A DNA stretch of 64,000 nucleotides, taken from assembly GCA_000433875.1 (NCBI GenBank), contig HF993346.1:1-64000 (forward strand). The letters are read 5' to 3'. The first letter of the stretch is position 1; each line of letters starts with the position of its first letter. Positions 52,600 through 60,687 of the stretch are shown one piece after another. The translations under genes were made by a program, and so were the position numbers. Below the pieces are notes generated by a model. It searched no databases, was not told the origin of the DNA, and saw only the letters and a list, made by a program, of their open reading frames with translations. The stretch is from Firmicutes bacterium CAG:884 (GTDB taxonomy: Bacteria; Bacillota_I; Bacilli_A; RF39; UBA660).

Positions 52600-53792
52600 A
52601 TTTTTTTATAGTATTCAACTAATGATGCTTCATATTTACTACTTACTTTAGGTTCAAAAAATTTTGCGTTTTTAATTTTATCTGGTAAGTATTGTTGTTT
52701 TACAAAATGATTTGGATAGTCATGGGGATATTTATAATCTGGTGATGATGTTTTGATGTGATTTGGTACATTACCGGTATCGCTTGTTTCAATTGCGGTT
52801 ATTGCTTTATCTAAACTCATGTAACCGTTATTTGATTTAGGACTTAAGGCCATATCTATTATCATAACGGATAATGGTATTCTAGCTTCTGGAAAGCCAA
52901 TTCTTTCACAAGCATTTATACAAGCATCAACTTTAACACCAATAATTGGATTAGCAAGTCCTATGTCTTCGTAGGCTATTACGGTCATTCTTCTATAAAT
53001 ACTATCATAGTCTTCACTTTCGATTAAACGTGCTAGATAATAAAGTGCAGCATCTACATCAGATCCTCTAATTGATTTTTGAAAGGCACTTAATAGGTCG
53101 TAATGGCCATCACCATTGGCATCACTAAAAATTACTTTTTTAGAATTGATGCTTTTTATTACATCTAATGTTACATTATAATCATCGGTTGCAACATATG
53201 CCATTTCAAGTATGTTATATGCAAATCTTAGGTCACCGCCAGATAATGATGCTATATATAATAGATTATCATCTGTTATTTTTATATTTTCTAATGCTTC
53301 ATTTTGACATGCTCTTTTTAGACCGATTACAATATCTTCTTTTGTTAATTCTTTTAATTCAAATATTTGACATCTACTTCTTATTGCGGGATTAATTGAA
53401 TGATATGGGTTAGATGTTGTCATTCCTATCAATGTGATTAGACCATTTTCTAGGTATGGTAGTAATAAATCTTGTTTATCTTTATTTAGTCTATGAATTT
53501 CATCCATTAAAACAACAATACCGCCATACATTTTGGCTTCTTCGGCTACTATGTCAAAATCTTTTTTATTGTTAATTGTAGCATTTAACATTCTATATTT
53601 TAAGCCCATTTCATTTACTAATGCTAATGCAATTGTTGTTTTACCAATTCCTGGTTTACCATATAGTATCATTGAAAAAAGTCTTTTGTTCTTTGCAATA
53701 TTTGATAGTATTTTTCCTTCTCCTATTAGGTGTGATTGTCCTATAACTTCATTTAAACACTTTGGTCGCATTTTAACTGCAAGTGGTTCCAT
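52581..53792 (-). CDS. rarA: Replication-associated AAA ATPase RarA (MgsA)
   Basis: 403 residues. It opens MEPLAVKMRPKCLNEVIGQ and has Walker A GKPGIGKTT, Walker B VVLMDEIHRLNKDKQD, sensor 1 GMTTSNP and arginine-finger region NPAIRSRCQIFELK. The C-terminal tetramerisation domain contains YEDIGLANP. RarA acts at stalled forks and belongs to the clamp-loader clade. AAAGGTGATATT precedes the ATG. Confidence 0.94.
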   Translation of the reverse strand: MEPLAVKMRPKCLNEVIGQSHLIGEGKILSNIAKNKRLFSMILYGKPGIGKTTIALALVNEMGLKYRMLNATINNKKDFDIVAEEAKMYGGIVVLMDEIHRLNKDKQDLLLPYLENGLITLIGMTTSNPYHSINPAIRSRCQIFELKELTKEDIVIGLKRACQNEALENIKITDDNLLYIASLSGGDLRFAYNILEMAYVATDDYNVTLDVIKSINSKKVIFSDANGDGHYDLLSAFQKSIRGSDVDAALYYLARLIESEDYDSIYRRMTVIAYEDIGLANPIIGVKVDACINACERIGFPEARIPLSVMIIDMALSPKSNNGYMSLDKAITAIETSDTGNVPNHIKTSSPDYKYPHDYPNHFVKQQYLPDKIKNAKFFEPKVSSKYEASLVEYYKKIEELKK

Positions 53793-53884
53793 AATATCAC
53801 CTTTCTTTAATAATTATACATTATTTTGCTCTATTTTTAAATACAAATTGTTATAAAAATGATATAATAATACTAGTGATAGAT

Positions 53885-54757
53885 ATGGAATATATATATA
53901 ATTATTTGAAATATTTAGAGTATGAAAAAAAATATAGTGCGAATACAATTAGTTCATATGCAAATGCTTTAAAAAAGTATGATAGTTTTATTAATAAAAA
54001 TAATATAGATTATAAATATATAACTGAAAAACAGATTAATTTATTTTTAAATGATTTAAGGAAGGTTAATTGTCCGAGGACTGTTTCTTATACTTTAACG
54101 GTTTTAAAGAGTTTTTATAATTATTTAATTATTGAAAAGGTAGTAGGGAAAAATATATTTTATAATATTGATATGCCTAAATTAAGTAGTAAACTGCCTT
54201 CTGTTCTTTCATATGAAGAGGTAGATAGATTGCTTGATATAAAGCCTGTAGATGCCTTTTCCGCAAGAAATAAGGCTATATTAGAGCTAATGTATGCTAG
54301 TGGTCTTAGAATTAGTGAAACTGTTAATTTGAAATTATATGATATTGATTTAACTAATGATATTGTTAAGGTATTTGGTAAGGGTTCAAAGGAAAGAATT
54401 ATTCCTATGGGAAATGTTGCTGTTGCAGCTTTAAATATTTATATTAATGAATACAGATATAAGATGCTTAAAAATAAAAAAAATGATTATTTGTTTTTGA
54501 ATAATCATGGTAATAAATTAACAAGGCAAGGATTGTTTAAAAATTTAAAAAGTTTATTAAAAGAGAAGGGGATTAATAAAGATGTTTCACCTCATACACT
54601 GAGACACAGCTTCGCAACTCACCTACTCAATAATGGGGCGGATTTGAGAGTTATACAAGAATTGCTTGGTCATTCATCGATTAAGACAACTCAAATATAT
54701 ACTCATATATCTGATGAACATTTAAGAGAACAATATAATAGTCATCCACATGAATAA
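53885..54757 (+). CDS. xerD: Tyrosine site-specific recombinase (XerC/XerD family)
   Basis: 290 residues, typical of XerC/D. The N-terminal SAM-like DNA-binding domain covers about 1-90. The catalytic residues are R142 (SGLRISE), K166, H237 and R240 (HTLRHSF), H263 (LGHSS) and nucleophile Y272. The C-terminal tail after Tyr is present. These recombinases resolve chromosome dimers at dif. A dif site lies 211 bases downstream of the stop, which supports that role. The XerD rather than XerC assignment is tentative. Confidence 0.88.
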   Translation: MEYIYNYLKYLEYEKKYSANTISSYANALKKYDSFINKNNIDYKYITEKQINLFLNDLRKVNCPRTVSYTLTVLKSFYNYLIIEKVVGKNIFYNIDMPKLSSKLPSVLSYEEVDRLLDIKPVDAFSARNKAILELMYASGLRISETVNLKLYDIDLTNDIVKVFGKGSKERIIPMGNVAVAALNIYINEYRYKMLKNKKNDYLFLNNHGNKLTRQGLFKNLKSLLKEKGINKDVSPHTLRHSFATHLLNNGADLRVIQELLGHSSIKTTQIYTHISDEHLREQYNSHPHE

Positions 54758-54785
54758 ACAGAACCAATTATGGTTCTGTCTTTTT
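54758..54785 (+). terminator. Terminator after xerD
   Basis: ACAGAACCA-ATTA-TGGTTCTGT followed by a T-run. Confidence 0.88.
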
Positions 54786-54792
54786 AGGTAAT

Positions 54793-54897
54793 TTATTTGC
54801 AATCATTACATTTGCAATCATTGCATCTACAGTTATTATCTAAAGCTTTGCTATTATTTTTTGCATTTTGTTTAGCTTTCTTTTCTGCTTTTTTCAT
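54793..54897 (-). CDS. Cysteine-rich micropeptide
   Basis: 34 residues. A Lys/Ala-rich helix is followed by the tail CRCNDCKCNDCK, in which five Cys are arranged as CxC, CxC and two NDC repeats. GGTGATTAAAA lies just before the ATG, the same ribosome-binding type as neighbouring genes. Such a tail could bind metal ions or a cluster. It lies between the xerD terminator and the dif site, on the opposite strand. No family is recognised. Confidence 0.65.
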   Translation of the reverse strand: MKKAEKKAKQNAKNNSKALDNNCRCNDCKCNDCK

Positions 54898-54967
54898 TTT
54901 TAATCACCCAATATTATTATTAACAAATAAATAGGGAATATAACAGTTTTATTTTCCAATTTATAGA

Positions 54968-54995
54968 AGTTAACATAACATACATTATCGGAAGT
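54968..54995 (-). other. dif site (XerC/XerD chromosome dimer resolution site)
   Basis: Read on the minus strand: XerC arm ACTTCCGATAA, centre TGTATG, XerD arm TTATGTTAACT, 28 bases in all. By my hand alignment to B. subtilis dif from memory, 23 of 28 match, and ATAATGTAT plus TTATGTTAA agree with E. coli dif apart from one centre base. The xer gene is adjacent and the gene orientation switches here. Confidence 0.88.
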
Positions 54996-55053
54996 TAGAT
55001 ATATTTAAAAAAGATGAATAATTATAAAGCTTAATTCAAAATAAAAATATGCT

Positions 55054-55064
55054 AGTTAACATAA
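55054..55064 (-). other. Solitary XerD half-site
   Basis: TTATGTTAACT on the minus strand is identical to the XerD arm of the dif site 86 bases away. The partner arm is missing (about 4 of 11 match). Confidence 0.5.
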
Positions 55065-55395
55065 TGTGGTTTTATTATAATACTATATTATTCATATATA
55101 TTAGTATGTAATATATATATATTTGATTTTATGTGATTACTTTTTATTTTGATTCTCTTTTAATTGTTTTTTTTAATTCATCAATAATTTTATTTTTTTG
55201 TTTAATAAATAATTATAAAATTAATATTATTTTTTTTTAAATATTTTTATTTTATTTTTAATATATTTATTTAATATGTATTTAAATTGGTGTTATAGTT
55301 GAAATTTTTTATTACACTTATTTACTTTTAAAAATAAATAGTTTTAAATGAATAGGTGATATTTTTTGTGATAATATTGAGTTTATACTATAAAA

Positions 55396-55426
55396 AATAC
55401 GAATATGTCTAAAAATTATTCGTATT
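55396..55426. terminator. Inverted repeat, possible terminator
   Basis: AATACGAATA (55396-55405) and TATTCGTATT (55417-55426) with an 11-base loop. A-rich sequence on its left could act as a T-run for minus-strand transcripts from the genes to the right. Confidence 0.4.
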
Positions 55427-55509
55427 CCCTACTCTACTATTATATGTAAAGTAAATGTTAAGATATTAAATAAGAAAGTTTATTCATTTGGTTTTTTTCT
55501 ATGTGTTTA

Positions 55510-55575
55510 TTAGTGTTTCTTTGCAAACTCACAAAGAGCACACCAAATAGCTAATATTACTATTAAAAACGTCAT
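55510..55575 (-). CDS. Possible 21-residue membrane peptide
   Basis: ATG to TAA, 21 codons: MTFLIVILAIWCALCEF then AKKH. One membrane helix with two Cys and a basic end. It lies 11 bases downstream of the regulator gene stop on the same strand. The ribosome-binding site is weak (AGG nine bases upstream). It may be a real micropeptide or chance. Confidence 0.35.
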   Translation of the reverse strand: MTFLIVILAIWCALCEFAKKH

Positions 55576-55586
55576 TTTATCTTGGC

Positions 55587-56375
55587 CTAATTTGTTACTT
55601 TTCTTGATTGTATTTCAGCGATCTTTTCCAATACTTCTGCAGCATTCTTTTCATTTATTTCAGTATAGTTAAGTTCTTTTAACGCTTGAACTTTAGCAGA
55701 ATTAAGTTCTAAAGTACGACTCATTTTTTCTTCCATTTTATGTTCTATTTGGTCAACGAATCTTTTGTGTGATTCAGCAATTTTTGTTTCACTTACATTC
55801 TTATTTCCATATAAAGTCATTGCTGAGAATAAAATACTTTCAAATATAAATTGATCTTGTTCATTAAATGCGAATTCCATTGGTTTAGTAAATCCAGCTG
55901 CTTTTGAAACATATGCTAACATATATTTAAGTTCTTTAGATGTATCAATTGATTGTAAGAAATGATATAAATACTTAACAGTATAGTATCCTTCTTCACA
56001 TTCTTCATCGTCGCCTTCTAATCTTTCTTTTAATGCTTCTATAACATTTTTTAATAGTTCTTTTTGATTTTTACCAATTCCATTTAGTAAACTATTGCCA
56101 TCATTAATAGAACTTGTTGTTGAATTTTCAAATAAATTATTTATTCTTGTTTCAACATCCATAATATAATCTGTATCAACTTTTATGTTTTCTATTTCAT
56201 CAACTGATTTTATTCCAAGTAGATTCAAAAGTAAAACTTTCTTATCTTTTGGCCATTTATTTATATCATCCATTTCTAAATAGTTATATATCATTTGTCT
56301 TGAAACACCTAAAAACTTTGCAAGTTTTACTTTAGAAATGCCAAGTTCGTGTAAAATGTCATTTAATTTTTCCAT
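55587..56375 (-). CDS. Helix-turn-helix regulator with unknown C-terminal domain
   Basis: 262 residues. The N-terminal helix-turn-helix (about residues 10-32) reads LGISKVKLAKFLGVSRQMIYNYLE. The remaining 200 or so residues are helical and acidic, without a known ligand domain I can name (YTVKYLYHFLQSIDTSKELKYM, and a C-terminal helix rich in Glu and Lys). TTGACA-16-TAAAAT lies upstream on the minus strand, and GGAGGG precedes the ATG. It is the first gene right of the terminus gap, and its targets are unknown. Confidence 0.75.
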   Translation of the reverse strand: MEKLNDILHELGISKVKLAKFLGVSRQMIYNYLEMDDINKWPKDKKVLLLNLLGIKSVDEIENIKVDTDYIMDVETRINNLFENSTTSSINDGNSLLNGIGKNQKELLKNVIEALKERLEGDDEECEEGYYTVKYLYHFLQSIDTSKELKYMLAYVSKAAGFTKPMEFAFNEQDQFIFESILFSAMTLYGNKNVSETKIAESHKRFVDQIEHKMEEKMSRTLELNSAKVQALKELNYTEINEKNAAEVLEKIAEIQSRKVTN

Positions 56376-56457
56376 ACTTCATACCCTCCAATTATAATTT
56401 TACCACAAAGCAAATAAATGTCAAGTAAAAGTAAATAAATATTATAAAAACACCATA

Positions 56458-57567
56458 TTATACATATGATATTTTATTATTCGACTCATCATAAACTTCT
56501 TCAATAATACCACCAAGAATACATTCATCATTTAGATATAAAACACAGGCTTGTCCTGGTGTTACAGCTTTTACTCCTTGCGGGTATTTAACAAGTATAT
56601 TATTATCGTCTAAGTATTCAACTTGAACATCTATATCAGGTTGTCTATATCTAAATTTTGCTGCACATTTTTCAGGCCTTTTATCTGATAGAAAGTTAAT
56701 ATCACTTATATGTGCACTATAAGAAAGTAAATATTTGTTTTCTTCACCAAAAGCTACATATAAAATATTTTTATTTAAATCTTTTCCAACAACAAACATT
56801 TTATCGGTATTTCCACCAATATTTAAACCTTTTCTTTGACCGATTGTGTAATACATTAAACCAATATGTTCACCAACTTTATTTTTTGTATCTATATCAA
56901 CAACAATACCTGGTTTATTGGGCAAATAATTCGATAGAAATTGTTTAAAGTTTCTTTCACCTATAAAACATATTCCAGTTGAATCTTTTTTACTAGCAGT
57001 TACAAGACCATATTCTGATGCAATCTTTCTAACTTCAGGCTTGCATATATCACCAAGTGGAAATAATACATCTTTAAACATATCTTTATTAACTTGTGAT
57101 AAAAAATAACTTTGGTCTTTATTTGTATCAATTGCTTTATAGAGTTTACCATCTATACATCTAGCATAATGACCAGTCGCGATTTTGTCAGCACCTAATT
57201 TTTTAGCTTCTTTAACAAACATATCAAACTTAATATATTTGTTGCACATTATATCTGGATTAGGGGTTCTTCCTTTTTTTAATTCATCTAAAAAATAAGT
57301 AAATACATAATCCCAATATTCTTTAACAAAATCTACTCTATGTAAAGGAATACCTATTTTTTCACATACTTTAACGGCATCATTATAATCTTGTTCTTGT
57401 GGGCATATATTGTTATCTAAATTAGGATTACCGTTAAAATCATTATTAACCATACTATCCCAATTTCTCATGAACAAACCAATTACTTCATATCCAGCTT
57501 TTTTAAGTAGAATGGCACCTACACTACTATCTACGCCTCCACTCATCCCAATTACAACTTTTTCCAT
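56458..57567 (-). CDS. mnmA: tRNA-specific 2-thiouridylase MnmA
   Basis: 369 residues. The PP-loop is VVIGMSGGVDSSV (about 3-15). The first catalytic Cys is in NPDIMCNKYIKF and the second in STGICFIGERNF, and the C-terminal barrel ends near PGQACVLY. It inserts sulfur at U34 of tRNA-Glu, -Gln and -Lys. The ATG at 57567 follows GGTGATTTTT. Confidence 0.96.
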   Translation of the reverse strand: MEKVVIGMSGGVDSSVGAILLKKAGYEVIGLFMRNWDSMVNNDFNGNPNLDNNICPQEQDYNDAVKVCEKIGIPLHRVDFVKEYWDYVFTYFLDELKKGRTPNPDIMCNKYIKFDMFVKEAKKLGADKIATGHYARCIDGKLYKAIDTNKDQSYFLSQVNKDMFKDVLFPLGDICKPEVRKIASEYGLVTASKKDSTGICFIGERNFKQFLSNYLPNKPGIVVDIDTKNKVGEHIGLMYYTIGQRKGLNIGGNTDKMFVVGKDLNKNILYVAFGEENKYLLSYSAHISDINFLSDKRPEKCAAKFRYRQPDIDVQVEYLDDNNILVKYPQGVKAVTPGQACVLYLNDECILGGIIEEVYDESNNKISYV

Positions 57568-57594
57568 AAAAATCACCAAAGATATTATACTATT

Positions 57595-58188
57595 TTATAT
57601 AAAATTTAACAATATTTTTGGTAAAATAAATCCTTCATATAACGAAAATATAAAAGAAATGCCAAATATAATTAAAAAAACAAATAAATATTTTTTACTG
57701 ACATTTTTAAAATTAATTGTTTTTCCTTTAAATAAAGAAAATATTAAATTAGTTGATATTGAAAGTGAAAATAAAAGCATAATGCTAAATAATAATAGAT
57801 ATATAAAGCCTGATGGTAAGAAATATGCTATACTTGCTGTATAATAGTTAGTTGTTTTCATTATTAATGTTATATATAAACCAGTTACAAAGTTTTTTGC
57901 AAAAAATACAAGCGTACTTGTAAAGAAACCGGTAATTGAAAAGGCACATATAAATATTAGAACTAAAATAATTAGATTAAATATTAGACTCCTTAAGAAT
58001 AGGGTAAAATATTTTTTGTTTTTTATATAATTTAGATATTTATTAATAAAATCAATACACTTTGTTTTATCACTATAAGAAATAAAGAAATAGAAACATA
58101 TTCCAGCTGCTAGTCCTACTAAGGCTATTGTAAATATAAAATATAAACTTTTTTTGTTTTCTTTGAAAAACATAATTATCTTGTTCAT
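57595..58188 (-). CDS. SpoIIM-like (DUF95) membrane protein
   Basis: 197 residues with five membrane helices, close to B. subtilis SpoIIM (about 214 residues, five helices). The central part, FFAKNFVTGLYITLIMK followed by AYFLPSGFIYLLLF, matches the F-x-K-G and Pro-containing pattern of that family. SpoIIM is part of the septal peptidoglycan hydrolase complex driving engulfment. Similarity is by pattern only, so a general DUF95 membrane protein remains possible. GGTGATTTA precedes the ATG. Confidence 0.55.
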   Translation of the reverse strand: MNKIIMFFKENKKSLYFIFTIALVGLAAGICFYFFISYSDKTKCIDFINKYLNYIKNKKYFTLFLRSLIFNLIILVLIFICAFSITGFFTSTLVFFAKNFVTGLYITLIMKTTNYYTASIAYFLPSGFIYLLLFSIMLLFSLSISTNLIFSLFKGKTINFKNVSKKYLFVFLIIFGISFIFSLYEGFILPKILLNFI

Positions 58189-58274
58189 TAAATCACCCAA
58201 TTAATTTTATTAAAATATTTAAAATATATTCCTTTTTTATAAAAAATATTATATAATTAATATGAGGTGTGAAT

Positions 58275-58409
58275 GTGAAAAAAAATAAGAAAAATATGCC
58301 ACCTAAAAAGAAACATAATGTAACAAAAATAGTAGTATGGATTATGTTGATATTAATGGTTGCATCAAGTGCAGTGCCACTAATTATATATGCTATTGAA
58401 GGCAGATGA
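58275..58409 (+). CDS. Small basic membrane protein (DUF4044-like)
   Basis: 44 residues from a GTG behind GAGGTG. A Lys-rich cytoplasmic N-terminus (KKNKKNMPPKKKHNVTK) is followed by one membrane helix (about 19-41). The arrangement, with VTKIVVWIMLILM, fits the small DUF4044 proteins of Firmicutes, whose function is unknown. TATAAT at 58252-58257 gives a leader of about ten bases. It is the only plus-strand gene right of the dif site. Confidence 0.75.
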   Translation: MKKNKKNMPPKKKHNVTKIVVWIMLILMVASSAVPLIIYAIEGR

Positions 58410-58435
58410 AAAAAAGGACTTTTTAGTCCTTTTTT
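58410..58435. terminator. Bidirectional terminator
   Basis: AAAAAAGGACT pairs with AGTCCTTTTTT around TTTT, between the small membrane protein gene and mscL. Confidence 0.88.
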
Positions 58436-58824
58436 AATAAATCTCTAATTTCTTCAAGTAAAACAACTTCATCACTTTTCTTAGGTGCTTCTTCTTTCTT
58501 TTCTTCTTTTTTCTCATTCTTTTCTTTCATTTTATGGAAGTTATTAATAACTCTAACTAATAAGAATAAGCAGAATGCTGTTGCTAAAAAATTAATTATG
58601 TTTTGAATAAATAAGCCATATTTTATTGTTGCTTCCCCTATTTTTAATACTAAACCAGAAAAGTTAATTCCTCCGATTATTATACCTATTATAGGCATAA
58701 ATATATCATTTACAAGTGAATTAACGATTGTATTAAATGCACCACCGATAATAACGCCGACTGCTAAATCTAAAACGTTTCCTCTTGATATGAATGTTTT
58801 AAACTCATTAATAAATTTTTTCAT
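58423..58824 (-). CDS. mscL: Large-conductance mechanosensitive channel MscL
   Basis: 133 residues. The first helix and pore region are FKTFISRGNVLDLAVGVIIGGAF; the second membrane helix is at about 70-92, and the cytoplasmic helix at the end has the RDLLKK segment. The last 40 residues hold a Lys/Glu-rich linker. The channel releases solutes on hypo-osmotic shock. The start overlaps the stop of the upstream phosphohexomutase gene by four bases. Confidence 0.95.
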   Translation of the reverse strand: MKKFINEFKTFISRGNVLDLAVGVIIGGAFNTIVNSLVNDIFMPIIGIIIGGINFSGLVLKIGEATIKYGLFIQNIINFLATAFCLFLLVRVINNFHKMKEKNEKKEEKKEEAPKKSDEVVLLEEIRDLLKKD

Positions 58825-60173
58825 TTTACCACCTCCAATAAGTTCATAAATTCATTTTTTATTTCTTCTAATTCTTCTAAACTTTTAGCTTCAAACCTTA
58901 ATGATAATCTTGGTGTTGTATTAGAAGATCTAATTAAAGCGAATCCATTTTCAAATTCTACTCTAATTCCGTCAATATTCTCATATTTATAGTTTTGTTC
59001 ATCAACATATTCTTTTATTTTGTTTAAGATATTTTTTTTATTTTCTTCTTTTACTTCTATAAACATTTCATCTGTAGAATAGTATTTATTAAAATCACTT
59101 CTTAATTCTTCAAAACTGATTCCGTTTGATAGGATTTCAATCATTCTAAGACCGGCATATAATCCATCATCAAATCCATAAAACTTATCTTTAAAGAAGA
59201 GATGTCCGGAATATTCACCACCAAAATCAAATTCACCTGTTTGCATCATCATATTTGTATAAGATGCTCCTGTGCGATACATAATTGGTTTTATTTTTAA
59301 TTTTTTTAATTCATCAATTAATGTTCTTGAACATTTTACGTCAAATAAAGCATTTCTATATTTTAAATTATTATTTAAATATTTATAAACCATAGCCATT
59401 ACAATATCAATTGATATAGTTTGACCATTTTTGTCTACTATTCCTACTCTATCGGCGTCTCCATCAAGAGCAACTCCGATATCAAATCCTAGTTCCGATA
59501 CTTTGTCTTCTAACATTTTCATATTAGCGCGAACACTTGGGTCTGGGTGATGATTAGGAAAATTACCATCACTTATGTCATTAATATATACTGCTTCAAT
59601 TGGTAACTTGGAGATAATTTTTTTAATTATAATTGAGCCTGTTCCATTTCCCGGATCAAATACAGCTTTTATTTTTTTATTTCCAAGATTTAATGATTTA
59701 ATAATGTAGTTTGCATAATCATCTTCGATATTTATTTGTTTTAAGGTACCATTACCGGTTTTAAAATCACCTTTTTTAGTATATTCATAAAAGTTTTCTA
59801 TATCTTTTCCATAAGCATTTCCGATACTTGTGAAGGAAAATTTAAATCCATTATATTCTTTTGGGTTGTGACTTGCTGTAATCATAATACCGAATGGGTT
59901 ATTAAGGTGTTTTCGGGCAAAATATAACATTGGTGTTGTAACAAGGCCTAAATCAATAATATTAATGCCCGTTTCTAATAGTCCTTGAATCATTTTTTTA
60001 TGAATACTTGGGCTAGATAAACGGTTATCATGTCCAACTATTACTTCCTTTGCACCCATTTCAAGTGCTTTCGAGCCATAACTTTTACCTACTAAATAAC
60101 CTGTTTCATCATTAAGAGTAACATTATATATTCCTCTTATGTCATATTCTCTAAACGTTTCTTTTTCTAACAT
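58821..60173 (-). CDS. Phosphomannomutase/phosphoglucomutase
   Basis: 450 residues. It opens FREYDIRGIYN, has the phosphoserine loop GIMITASHNPKEYNG (about 92-106), the metal loop DGDADRVG (about 233-240), the sugar-binding GGEYSGHLFF and the C-terminal phosphate site RSSNTTPRL. It interconverts hexose 1- and 6-phosphates for surface glycan precursors. Whether Man or Glc is preferred cannot be told. It overlaps the LysM gene by 23 bases. Confidence 0.92.
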   Translation of the reverse strand: MLEKETFREYDIRGIYNVTLNDETGYLVGKSYGSKALEMGAKEVIVGHDNRLSSPSIHKKMIQGLLETGINIIDLGLVTTPMLYFARKHLNNPFGIMITASHNPKEYNGFKFSFTSIGNAYGKDIENFYEYTKKGDFKTGNGTLKQINIEDDYANYIIKSLNLGNKKIKAVFDPGNGTGSIIIKKIISKLPIEAVYINDISDGNFPNHHPDPSVRANMKMLEDKVSELGFDIGVALDGDADRVGIVDKNGQTISIDIVMAMVYKYLNNNLKYRNALFDVKCSRTLIDELKKLKIKPIMYRTGASYTNMMMQTGEFDFGGEYSGHLFFKDKFYGFDDGLYAGLRMIEILSNGISFEELRSDFNKYYSTDEMFIEVKEENKKNILNKIKEYVDEQNYKYENIDGIRVEFENGFALIRSSNTTPRLSLRFEAKSLEELEEIKNEFMNLLEVVK

Positions 60174-60627
60174 ATTTATTTACCTTTCTAGAACAAGCAT
60201 TATTTAATTCCATTAATTCATTAAATGAAGGAATAAATAGTACATCATTTTCTTTTATTTCTTTATCTAGACAATTGTATTCCCCAAGTAATGATCCTAA
60301 AAGAATGTCACCATAAAACTTAAGTGCGATTAATGATAAATCTTCATTTTCTTTTACTTTATACCAAAAGCTATAACTATTTAAGGTTTCTTCGCTTGGG
60401 AAAACAATTTTTGTTCCTTCTTTTAAGTCCATTTCTTCTAAACCGTTATACATAAGAACGCGATAATTATATTTTAAATCACGATATTTTATAAAACATA
60501 TTCTATTAAATGTATCACCTTTTTTGAAGGTATACTCTTCATCAGCTTTTATAGTTAGGGGCGCTGATAATGTAACTAAAATAAGTGAACTTGCTAGTAT
60601 TTTTTTGATTTTTTTATTATTTATCAT
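60151..60627 (-). CDS. Secreted LysM-domain protein
   Basis: 158 residues. A signal peptide (about 1-28, ending in IKADEE) is followed by one or two LysM-like units: YTFKKGDTFNRICF, and FWYKVKENEDLSLIALKFYGD then NDVLFIP. LysM binds peptidoglycan. No catalytic domain is present. It lies between the L,D-transpeptidase and phosphohexomutase genes, in keeping with a cell-envelope group. Confidence 0.82.
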   Translation of the reverse strand: MINNKKIKKILASSLILVTLSAPLTIKADEEYTFKKGDTFNRICFIKYRDLKYNYRVLMYNGLEEMDLKEGTKIVFPSEETLNSYSFWYKVKENEDLSLIALKFYGDILLGSLLGEYNCLDKEIKENDVLFIPSFNELMELNNACSRKVNKYVRKRNV

Positions 60628-60665
60628 ATCTTCAACTCCAAATATATATTATCATTTTTAGAAAA

Positions 60666-60687
60666 AAAAAGCAAGTTGTTGCTTTTT
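60666..60687 (-). terminator. Terminator after the L,D-transpeptidase gene
   Basis: AAAAAGCAA-GTTG-TTGCTTTTT. The A-rich left flank is the T-run for the minus-strand transcript. Confidence 0.8.

Larger units (their letters stand above)
54898..55509. other. AT-rich gene-free terminus region
   Basis: About 600 bases without a supportable gene, with long stretches of almost pure A/T (for example 55190-55290). It contains a dif site (54968-54995), a second XerD half-site (55054-55064) and a 10-base inverted repeat (55396-55426). No dnaA-like gene or cluster of DnaA boxes was seen. Confidence 0.8.

Noticed and set aside
54790..54830. Tandem TGCAATCAT motifs as iterons of an origin
   Set aside because: They are Cys-Asn-Asp codons of the micropeptide at 54793-54897 on the other strand.
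54898..55509. AT-rich gap as a replication origin
   Set aside because: There is no dnaA or dnaN, no DnaA-box cluster, and the genes point inward, which fits a terminus. A dif site is present.
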